Shown: piece by piece, positions 49,835 to 57,269 of the stretch
Position numbering within the stretch: the first letter of the stretch is position 1
Layout of the letters: each line of letters begins with the position of its first letter
Source: a virus
Virus record (IMG/VR): IMGVR_UViG_3300023180_007965
Coordinates: 1-64,000 of that record
DNA length: 64,000 bases
Direction: 5' to 3' (one strand)
The notes under the pieces: model-generated
Databases searched by the model: none
What the model was told of the DNA's origin: nothing
Seen by the model: the letters and a program-made list of their open reading frames with translations, nothing else
Translations under genes and position numbers: made by a program

Positions 49835-50509
49835 ATGCCTTATAATCCGCCTAAAATATATCTTGGTGAAATAGTAGATATTGATGACCCACTAAAAGAT
49901 GGAAGGGCAAAGATAAAGGTATTTGGACTTTTCGATGAGCTGGAAACTGAGGATATACCATGGGCAAGCCAAGTGAATGGTATTTCGTTTGGTGGGAGTG
50001 GTAACGGAAGGCTTTCTGTTCCTAGAGTAGGTTCTGTTGTAGCATGTGAATTTGATGGGCAGAACTATTACAGAATGGTTTACTATGGTGAGTGGGAAAG
50101 CTCACCAGAGATGCTAGCTGAGATTAGTGATTCGTATGAAGGGGCACACTCATTTGTTTATGACGTTGGTGCGGAACCAGGTCCTTTAAAAATATTTTAT
50201 ACCAAGAAAAAGGGATTGAATCTAGCCCTTGGCGATGCTAAGGTTCAATTGGACACTCAAGACGGAGGTCAACTTAGGGTAGTAATTGAGATGGGAAGTG
50301 ACCAGATTAGGATGGAAAATAATAAGGTCATTATCAATTCTAATAATATAGAATTAGGAGAGGCAGCGATAGAATCCGTTATTAAGGGGAACACGTTCCA
50401 AACATATTTTAATAACCATACACATATTGGTAACCTTGGTGGTCCAACCTCACCCCCTGTAATACCTTCGGATCCAACACATTTGTCCAACATATCTAAA
50501 ACAAAGTAA
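49835..50509 (+). CDS. 5: Baseplate hub/spike protein, T4 gp5-like without lysozyme domain
   Basis: The 224-residue protein has an N-terminal OB-fold (YLGEIVDIDDPLKDGRAKIK, IPWASQVNGISFGGSG) as in the gp5 and gpV hub-spike proteins. A linker follows, then a beta-helical part with repeated polar strands (QIRMENNKVIINSNNIELG) and a terminal FNNHTHIGNLGGPTSPP that fits a needle tip region. T4 gp5 has an internal lysozyme domain that is absent here; phage P2 gpV and similar spikes lack it as well. It pierces the outer membrane during contraction. The adjacent hub gene supports this. Confidence 0.75.
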   Translation: MPYNPPKIYLGEIVDIDDPLKDGRAKIKVFGLFDELETEDIPWASQVNGISFGGSGNGRLSVPRVGSVVACEFDGQNYYRMVYYGEWESSPEMLAEISDSYEGAHSFVYDVGAEPGPLKIFYTKKKGLNLALGDAKVQLDTQDGGQLRVVIEMGSDQIRMENNKVIINSNNIELGEAAIESVIKGNTFQTYFNNHTHIGNLGGPTSPPVIPSDPTHLSNISKTK

Positions 50510-50512
50510 TAT

Positions 50513-53479
50513 ATGCCTGTTTTACCGGACAAAATATTAGAGGATTTTGAAATAGATGCATTTTTTGATAGAGTAAACGTTTCAGCGGAAAAGATAATTA
50601 GTGACCCTAAGTTTAAGTTAACAACTCCGAATTTACCTGGACTTTCTTTACTTCTTAAACTTCAAATAAGGGTATTTGAGAAAAGTTTAGCCTCTTCTTT
50701 TGCTCCTATATTTTTAGGCAAAAAAGCTTTAACCGGTGGATTCAAAGAAATTAAAGATACTTTCGAAGCCCTAAAGAGTCTTTTCCAAAACCCATTGCAG
50801 TTTTTACTAGATGAAGGAGTAAATAGCGTGCTTAATGAATTCCCATTTCCTATAAAATTGGAGATAGGAGGTGGACCTGACATTAATTATAATCCACCAG
50901 AGGGCGATGGTAGGGCTTTTAATTCTTTTGAGGATTATTCCTATGTGGGTGTTTTTAATTCTAGCGGGTTACCTTCATCTGGGCAATATACAACACAACA
51001 ATCATCTATACCTAATATTTCTGAGGTTACAATTAGTAAAATCACAAACAGCGGATTTGATAACACATTCCTAGAAAGGATAGTTTCAGGTGATGAGATT
51101 CAAATATCTGATGATAATTTTTTAGGTACCTTTATAGTAAACTCTTCAATTTTTCTTAGCGAAGACCAAAGTGTAAGATTGAATCTTTCGGTTAAGTCCA
51201 TTAAAAATCTAAAAAATGGAAAGGGTGAAAACACTATACCTGGTTTTAACCTATCAAGTTTAAAGCTTAATGGGTGTCAGTTAGCTACTCGGTCTTTTTT
51301 GCAAGCTGATGGAACACTAAGAATGCCTTTAAGTTCATTGGGATTAAACATTCCTTTATTATCCTCAGTTTCTTTTGTACTTGGTGATTTTGAAAATGTT
51401 CAGGACTCTTCACCTACAAAGCAGTATATTAAAAAGCTGTCCGATGAAACTGGTGTGGAATTTCAAGAATTATTGGGTGGTGTTTTGGAGGGTAAATTTC
51501 CATCTTTGGATTTTGCAAAGATTCAGGAGGAAACCCAAGCTGGTATTGAAAATTCTAATGAGCAAAGTAAGAAGGACTTAATAGTACTTGCTAGGTTATT
51601 GGAAATTGCTGTAACCAATCCTTGCTTTTTAATAGCAATAATTATAAATTATTTAAAATTACTTCTTTTGCCAATTAGGGTTGTCGTTGGGGTTCTAAAG
51701 GGTCTTGGCGAATTGATTTCAGGTCCAATTAAACTCATCAAGACGGTAATTAAAGGAATTACAGACCCAATAGGATTGATTTGCGATCTTGTATCGAAAT
51801 CATTTTTGGAGGTATTACGACCCTATATTCAAAGTCCATTACAAGCTTCTAATATTACATGGGAAGAAGCACTCAACGATCCCGATGATCCAAGTAGGGG
51901 TTTACAACCTTTGGTTTCTGATATGGTTTGTGGAGATTTTTCTAAGAAGTTAAAAAATTATGTTCCTAATCCAAGTTTCTTTGAAAATTTAAATAACAGT
52001 TTAAATATTGAAAGTGAAAAAGAAAATGGCCCCCAAATTACATTTGATCTAATAACAGAAGGTGATTTTCCAAAGGAAGGACAAGTTTTAGTTAATTCAG
52101 ATAAAATATCTAAGATAACTAACTTCAAGGTTTCTTCTTTTTCAAATGCTGTTGAAAATGCATTACCATATCTAGCATATCTTACACCGGGGGACGAGTT
52201 TAGTTTTCAGTTTGATGATCAAAGTGGAAAATATAGAATTAGTACGAAGAATTTCGTTAGAAATGAGGGATCATCTTATTTTGATATAAATGTTGTACTA
52301 GTTAAAAGTATATTGGATTTAGCAAAGGAAAAGTCTATAGGGGATTTATTACTTGCTGGTATTAATATCGATTCTTTAAAAGCTAGTTTAAGTATTACAA
52401 ATCCTGATAGGGAATTCTTATTTATAATAGAAAGGTATCTGCCAATTAAAGTAGTGGTAGCTTGGGAAGCTATAAAAGGAATAATAGCTGTTTTTGGTGG
52501 ATTAGCCCAACAGGTTCCTTCCCTAATACCAGCTGTACTTAGAAGTATATTAGGATTGAATGAAGGCAAAAGCAGGGCTGAAATTGAAAGTCAACTGGAT
52601 GGTGGTTTTAACTCTCCTGAAACATTGATTGATTCTACATCGGAAGTTCTTCAACTTTTATTTAATGTCCCAATTGATTCTTTTTTGCAGACTTATTCTA
52701 CCGAGTCAGATAGAGTTATGAGCTTGGATAAGCCTGGTTTAATATTGGAGGGCAATAACAAAAGGGGAAGAAGAATAAGATTAGTAAATAGGGGAGTGTT
52801 TCCAATTAGGAGAAATGAGAATCAAAAAAATGCATTAGATGCTGCTTATGATGTTGTACAAAATGAAAAAAAAGATTTGGAGCCTGGTGTGGAGGACATT
52901 TTTTATGACCTATATGATCTTTTAGATTCCAACGGCTTGGATACTGCTATTTATAGAAACAAGATTTCTCCTCTTCCGGGTGTAGCTACTTACCGCTCTT
53001 ATAGCTTCGGTCAGCAATTTTTGAATTTTAGTAAGGATGGAGTTGGTGGTGGATTATTTGAGGGAAAAGAACCATTTTATCCCTTCAGACTTCGAGGAAG
53101 GCAGGATTTTTATTGGGGAGCTTTAAATGTAAAGGAGCTTGGGGATAGCGTTAAGATAAGAGCTTGGATTTTATTAATCATAAATAATGTTCCTTGGTTT
53201 AACGATAAAAGAAAAAATTTCACTTTTGATAGCTCCCTTTCCGCAAAAAAATTTAACCTGGAAGACACGAATATAGTTGTTTATGGAAATGATTATAACC
53301 AGGATGAAGTGAAAAGGAAAATAATATTTAGTGGATCTGTTTACGATGCATTAAATAAATACAAGATTACCAAATTATCGTATGATAAAAAGGAGTCCTA
53401 TTACAAACTTAGGGTTAAAATTTTGCGTGAGATAGTTTTCGTTACTGATTTTGCTCTTCCTTCCCTTCTTGAAAGCTAA
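50513..53479 (+). CDS. Large virion protein with hydrophobic amphipathic segments, hub/tape-measure candidate
   Basis: The 988-residue protein starts four bases after the spike gene. It has a helical start with PNLPGLSLLLKLQIR, a beta-rich stretch (about 110-290), a strongly hydrophobic region at about 365-435 (FLIAIIINYLKLLLLPIRVV, GLGELISGPIKLIKTVIK), and further hydrophobic helices around 670-700. The C-terminal 300 residues are mixed alpha/beta. Membrane-active helices in a baseplate-region protein suggest a tape measure or hub protein that enters the cell envelope on injection. The length does not match T4 gp29 (590). No family is recognised. Confidence 0.45.
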   Translation: MPVLPDKILEDFEIDAFFDRVNVSAEKIISDPKFKLTTPNLPGLSLLLKLQIRVFEKSLASSFAPIFLGKKALTGGFKEIKDTFEALKSLFQNPLQFLLDEGVNSVLNEFPFPIKLEIGGGPDINYNPPEGDGRAFNSFEDYSYVGVFNSSGLPSSGQYTTQQSSIPNISEVTISKITNSGFDNTFLERIVSGDEIQISDDNFLGTFIVNSSIFLSEDQSVRLNLSVKSIKNLKNGKGENTIPGFNLSSLKLNGCQLATRSFLQADGTLRMPLSSLGLNIPLLSSVSFVLGDFENVQDSSPTKQYIKKLSDETGVEFQELLGGVLEGKFPSLDFAKIQEETQAGIENSNEQSKKDLIVLARLLEIAVTNPCFLIAIIINYLKLLLLPIRVVVGVLKGLGELISGPIKLIKTVIKGITDPIGLICDLVSKSFLEVLRPYIQSPLQASNITWEEALNDPDDPSRGLQPLVSDMVCGDFSKKLKNYVPNPSFFENLNNSLNIESEKENGPQITFDLITEGDFPKEGQVLVNSDKISKITNFKVSSFSNAVENALPYLAYLTPGDEFSFQFDDQSGKYRISTKNFVRNEGSSYFDINVVLVKSILDLAKEKSIGDLLLAGINIDSLKASLSITNPDREFLFIIERYLPIKVVVAWEAIKGIIAVFGGLAQQVPSLIPAVLRSILGLNEGKSRAEIESQLDGGFNSPETLIDSTSEVLQLLFNVPIDSFLQTYSTESDRVMSLDKPGLILEGNNKRGRRIRLVNRGVFPIRRNENQKNALDAAYDVVQNEKKDLEPGVEDIFYDLYDLLDSNGLDTAIYRNKISPLPGVATYRSYSFGQQFLNFSKDGVGGGLFEGKEPFYPFRLRGRQDFYWGALNVKELGDSVKIRAWILLIINNVPWFNDKRKNFTFDSSLSAKKFNLEDTNIVVYGNDYNQDEVKRKIIFSGSVYDALNKYKITKLSYDKKESYYKLRVKILREIVFVTDFALPSLLES

Positions 53480-53490
53480 TTTTGTTATTA

Positions 53491-53498
53491 GATATATA
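53491..53498 (+). promoter_or_regulatory. Candidate late promoter (GATATATA)
   Basis: GATATATAG lies 30 bases before ATG 53528. An imperfect inverted repeat (GAAAGCTAA at 53471 and TTAACTTTC at 53505) encloses it. Confidence 0.55.
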
Positions 53499-53527
53499 GT
53501 TTAGTTAACTTTCTAATACAAAAATAA

Positions 53528-54694
53528 ATGAACACATCCGAAAACAAAGATAACATCCAGGAAGAGTTTAACTGGAACATCCCTAACAGAAGAACAATCA
53601 ACAGAGACATAGAAGTTTTTGACGATTCCAAAGTTTACTGTAGGGAAGACTATGCACAATCTTTGTACTATCAAATGGCTGAAAGCCTGAAGGGAATAAA
53701 TTCTTCCAAAGATCTAAGAACTGGGAATTCTTACGAAAGCACAATTACCACTCTAACTGAAAAATACGCTATTGCACAGACATACGAGGGGCAGTCAATT
53801 TATATTGACCTTGTAAAGGAAACAAAGGATGCAGGCAAACTTGGAATCACTGGGGTTGAGTTTGAGATAGGATCAGAAATACAGACGATTGTCAGAAACG
53901 TAAACGGCACTTATTATGGGTCTGTAATCGATTGCTTCATAGAGAATACCAAACAGGAATTCTTTGAACAAATTAAGAAAGAATCTCTTGCATATGAAGC
54001 TAGAATTGAATCCATTAATAATGGTGGCTATATCGTTGACGTTCAGGGCATTAAATGTTTCCTTCCTGGATCTTTAGCAGCTGCTAACAAGATTACAGAT
54101 TTTGAATCCTATTTAGGCAAGGAAATCTATGTGATGATCGACGGGTACGTACAGAAGAAAGACATTTTCGTAGTTTCTTATAAGAAGTATCTTAATAAGA
54201 TTATGGACGAGAAGATACAAGAACTCGATCTTACCAAGAAATATAAAGGACACGTTACAGGAACCTCGAGCTTTGGTATCTTTGTTGAATGGGAAGACAT
54301 TTACACTGGACTTATACACAAGACAGAATTTGACAACCAGAAGGTCCAAGGATTTACCGCTGGCGATGAGATTGAATTCTACGTGAAGGAAGTAAAAGAT
54401 GACAACAGACTTACATTGACCTTTGGCGAACCAGTAGATAAAACACTTAAGATTTACGATCTTAAGAAAGACATCGATGAAGGATCAAATCCAATTTCGA
54501 ATGCAAGGGTAAAGCACAAAAGAAAAAATGGTGCTTTAGTTGAACTTCCTGAAATGGGTTTAATGGCTATGATTCCACAAGGAAGACTTAGTAGGGACCA
54601 TAAAAATCTCAAAAGTGGAGATCAAATACTCGTTTCCGTTTATGAGGTAGATCCAGTGATGGGTAAAATATTTGTAGAACCACTTAATGAGTAA
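53528..54694 (+). CDS. Phage ribosomal protein S1-like RNA-binding protein (four S1 domains)
   Basis: The 388-residue protein is built from OB-fold S1 repeats at about residues 68-137, 156-220, 237-311 and 324-386. The third has the classic form: YKGHVTGTSSFGIFVEWEDI, GLIHKTEF and then a FTAGDEIEFYVKEV and LTLTFGEP end. The fourth is similarly patterned (ARVKHKRKNGALVELPEMGL). The N-terminal 50 residues are charged with a Trp. Bacterial S1 has six such domains and helps 30S bind mRNA without a strong Shine-Dalgarno sequence. A phage version may direct ribosomes to phage mRNA, or bind RNA polymerase. It lies under a late promoter between baseplate genes. Confidence 0.8.
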   Translation: MNTSENKDNIQEEFNWNIPNRRTINRDIEVFDDSKVYCREDYAQSLYYQMAESLKGINSSKDLRTGNSYESTITTLTEKYAIAQTYEGQSIYIDLVKETKDAGKLGITGVEFEIGSEIQTIVRNVNGTYYGSVIDCFIENTKQEFFEQIKKESLAYEARIESINNGGYIVDVQGIKCFLPGSLAAANKITDFESYLGKEIYVMIDGYVQKKDIFVVSYKKYLNKIMDEKIQELDLTKKYKGHVTGTSSFGIFVEWEDIYTGLIHKTEFDNQKVQGFTAGDEIEFYVKEVKDDNRLTLTFGEPVDKTLKIYDLKKDIDEGSNPISNARVKHKRKNGALVELPEMGLMAMIPQGRLSRDHKNLKSGDQILVSVYEVDPVMGKIFVEPLNE

Positions 54695-56084
54695 TTACAC
54701 CCACTTTGATAAAAGACAGGTACTTTCCTCTGCTGTATTAGGATTTGAGTTTGAATTCTTTTCTGAAATGGTTAGGGGAAGGATTACCGAGTCTTTGTCA
54801 AAATTGTTGGGTAAAAAAGTGATGCTTTCCAATAAGTATCACTCGAAGGATCCAGTTAGCTCAGAGGTATTTAAGCTAGAGCCAGATTACTCTGGTGGTA
54901 GTAAAATGAATGAGTTGGTAACGGGTCCTTTACCATATGCTGAAGCAATTCCCGTACTTATAAAAGTTCTAAAATGGATTGGCGAGAATGGGTGGACTAC
55001 AGATAAATGTGCATTCCAATTTTCACTAAGTTTTGACAAGTTTGATAGATCTTTGAAAAGGATGGAGGAACTTGATAAGCTTAAATTTATACTAGGCATA
55101 GACGAGGGACTAATTTACTCAAAGTTTGGTAATAGAAAAAATAACGTTTACGCTAAGTCTATTAAAAGGGTAATTCCTAGAAATAGATTTTCGATACTAG
55201 AAAATGTTTCTTATATAGATCCAAAGCTTTTCAAGATACCTGAGGAGAAGTATTACGGTGCTAATTTTAGTAAAATTCCAAAGGGATACGTTGAGATAAG
55301 ATATCTTGGTGGCAGGGATTACCAGAAGAAAATAGGTGCAATTAGAGAAGTGATTGATTATGTCATTCTTTATACTCATGATATTCTTTCCGGTAGGTCT
55401 GTTTATGACAAAAATGATCTTGAGAATCTCAAGAAGATGATGAAAGAATATTCTAAGGTTGTTAGAAGTTTCTCAAATCCCGAAAGCTTCTTTAGCAACT
55501 TCCCAGATTTCCATCTTCTTGTAGATCTTAAGGGCTATGAAGAAAATATCAAAACCTATTTCCCTTACATAAGGGAAAAGATATTTGATTTGATAGTGGA
55601 GGGAAATGTGAGGAGCGGATTCTTCAATTATGATACCACCAATGGTAGATTCCAATTGAAGGATGCTAAGGTAAAAAACGCTTCTTATATAGACGATATG
55701 GATTTGGTTAATTGTAAAATCAGATCTTCAAAGTTGGATAATTGTAGATTATTCGGATCCGATATAAGGAATAGTGAAATATACAATTCAGAGATAACTA
55801 ATTCGAATAGCATCCAAAAGTCTAAAATCAAAGATTGTAGCGCAGACTATGGAAATAAACTTATTGAATGCTACGTTGATTGTCCCGAAAAGATGATCGA
55901 TTGTGAAATTACTGGTGGTGTCCTTAGAAAGGCAGATATCGGTAGAAATGCACAAGTAAGTAAGGAGACTGAAAAAGCAAAAGACTTTAATGAAATAAGG
56001 AAAAGTCGATTTATAACTGATTCCAGACTAAAGAATCTGAACGATCCTATATCTAGAATAAAGTTTAAAAATCAGAATTACTAA
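54687..56084 (+). CDS. Amidoligase-like N-domain fused to pentapeptide-like beta-helix
   Basis: The 465-residue protein starts with features of the amidoligase (COOH-NH2 ligase) superfamily: GFEFEFFSEM at 19-28, ELVTGPLPYAEAIPVLIKVL (about 76-95) and CAFQFSLSFDK (about 108-118), where family members typically have CGxHxH. Here the two histidines are replaced by Gln and Ser. A helical middle follows. Residues about 325-420 contain short 'N-x-x-I/x-x-S'-type units of around five residues (CKIRSSKLDNCRLFGSDIRN) that look like a pentapeptide beta-helix. The role is unknown: active ligase with altered site or a structural derivative. It overlaps the S1-like gene by eight bases. Confidence 0.55.
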   Translation: MSNYTHFDKRQVLSSAVLGFEFEFFSEMVRGRITESLSKLLGKKVMLSNKYHSKDPVSSEVFKLEPDYSGGSKMNELVTGPLPYAEAIPVLIKVLKWIGENGWTTDKCAFQFSLSFDKFDRSLKRMEELDKLKFILGIDEGLIYSKFGNRKNNVYAKSIKRVIPRNRFSILENVSYIDPKLFKIPEEKYYGANFSKIPKGYVEIRYLGGRDYQKKIGAIREVIDYVILYTHDILSGRSVYDKNDLENLKKMMKEYSKVVRSFSNPESFFSNFPDFHLLVDLKGYEENIKTYFPYIREKIFDLIVEGNVRSGFFNYDTTNGRFQLKDAKVKNASYIDDMDLVNCKIRSSKLDNCRLFGSDIRNSEIYNSEITNSNSIQKSKIKDCSADYGNKLIECYVDCPEKMIDCEITGGVLRKADIGRNAQVSKETEKAKDFNEIRKSRFITDSRLKNLNDPISRIKFKNQNY

Positions 56085-56085
56085 C

Positions 56086-56862
56086 ATGACCTTAGAAGAA
56101 CTAGTACAGGAAATTAAGGACGATCTTTCAGCAAGTTGCTCTTTACCCTATAATCTTAATGATGATGAAATACACAGAATCATAAGAAGGGCAAAGTTGT
56201 ATATGTATGACAACTATCAATATGCTGCTGAGGAAAGGGTTTTTATCCTTGCCAACAACCTATTCGGTCATGAGGAGTTTAGAAGAACCCGCCAGATAAA
56301 ACTGCCAGAGAAGATTGTCAGTGTTTATGATGTAAGAGAAGTTAATGGAATGGGTATTGCAGGAACTCCAGATAGGGATTTTGGTGACTCTAAACTTCTT
56401 GGGTCTGAACTTCTGTTATCTCCTTTTACTGGGGATAACCTAGTTTATAGGACAGTTATGTATTCTTACTTTGATCTTGCACAAGCATATCTACTACCGA
56501 CATTTGCATTTAAGTTTAATAAAAACAATAAGAAACTTACCATTCTAGGTAGAGATCCAAATAGATCTGGATCTGGTGGCGTAGGCACAGGCTATAACCA
56601 AAACGGTATGGATGTGGCTGTAAGATGTTTTATTGCTATTGATGATTATGAACTATACGACGACGAGTTGTTTGTTAGATACTGCTTAGCTAAGGCAAAG
56701 ATTTCTCTCTCCAGGGTGTTAAGCGCTTTTGATTATAACCTTCCTGGTGGTGTAAGAGTAAATACGTCGGAACTTAGATCTGATGGAGAAAGAGAACTTC
56801 AAGAGGTCATGGATATGATCAACGGGGAGAACACTCCTTCTTATTTCTTACAGTGGAACTAA
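56086..56862 (+). CDS. Putative head-tail connector or neck-type virion protein
   Basis: The 258-residue protein begins MTLEELVQEIKDDLSASC and has LNDDEIHRIIRRAKLYMYDN, a helical opening similar to connector and neck proteins that start with 'L-x-x-E-I' helices and dense charged residues. A beta-rich middle (LVYRTVMYSYFDLAQAYLLP, KLTILGRDPN) and a helical end with LYDDELFVRYCLAKAKISLS follow. Length is like T4 gp14 (256), but no specific motif is decisive, and the location directly before gp25 and gp6 might mean a baseplate component instead. It begins one base after the amidoligase-like gene. Confidence 0.45.
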   Translation: MTLEELVQEIKDDLSASCSLPYNLNDDEIHRIIRRAKLYMYDNYQYAAEERVFILANNLFGHEEFRRTRQIKLPEKIVSVYDVREVNGMGIAGTPDRDFGDSKLLGSELLLSPFTGDNLVYRTVMYSYFDLAQAYLLPTFAFKFNKNNKKLTILGRDPNRSGSGGVGTGYNQNGMDVAVRCFIAIDDYELYDDELFVRYCLAKAKISLSRVLSAFDYNLPGGVRVNTSELRSDGERELQEVMDMINGENTPSYFLQWN

Positions 56863-56866
56863 TCTT

Positions 56867-56874
56867 GATATATA
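56867..56874 (+). promoter_or_regulatory. Candidate late promoter (GATATATA)
   Basis: GATATATA is followed by TGGGGAATT and lies 27 bases before ATG 56894, the gp25-like gene. Confidence 0.55.
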
Positions 56875-56892
56875 TGGGGAATTAAAATTTCC
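56875..56892 (+). other. Leader hairpin at the gp25 start
   Basis: Allowing TGGGGAATT as the left side, GGGGAATT can pair with AATTTCCC over eight base pairs (one G-T wobble) around a two-base loop. It ends one base before ATG 56894, close enough to affect translation initiation. A two-base loop is tight, so part of the stem must open. Confidence 0.4.
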
Positions 56893-56893
56893 C

Positions 56894-57265
56894 ATGGTAG
56901 AGATTTATAACAGAGACCCTTCTGATCCAAATTACAAGGAAAATATTGTTGAGATAACTCAACCGGTTGAAATTTGTATAGGTCAACTGAAAATGCTTCT
57001 CCTTACTAATAAGGGAGAAGTCCTTGGTGACCCTAAATTCGGACTTAATCTTGAGGATTTGGTTTTTAGTTTAGAACTATCCGAAAAAACGTTAAGAGAT
57101 GAAATAGAGAAGGGACTTAGATTCTATGTACCCCTGTTTGCTCAATTGGGTGGATATTTTGATTTGAAATTTTACCAGGGTACCGAAAGGGACATCTGTT
57201 TGCTTGATTTTTATATACCAAGTTCGGGTGACCAAAGCCCAACAATATCATTGAAAGTAAGTTAA
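56894..57265 (+). CDS. 25: Baseplate wedge protein, T4 gp25-like
   Basis: The 123-residue protein is a gp25/GPW-type wedge component (T4 132 residues). It has ICIGQLKMLLLTNKGEVLGD, FGLNLEDLVFSLELSEKTL and a C-terminal strand region FYQGTERDICLLDFYIPS. Gp25 nucleates sheath assembly and contacts gp6. It is the first of a tight gp25-gp6 pair behind a late promoter and hairpin. Length and order with gp6 match T4-like phages. Confidence 0.85.
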   Translation: MVEIYNRDPSDPNYKENIVEITQPVEICIGQLKMLLLTNKGEVLGDPKFGLNLEDLVFSLELSEKTLRDEIEKGLRFYVPLFAQLGGYFDLKFYQGTERDICLLDFYIPSSGDQSPTISLKVS

Positions 57266-57269
57266 GAAG

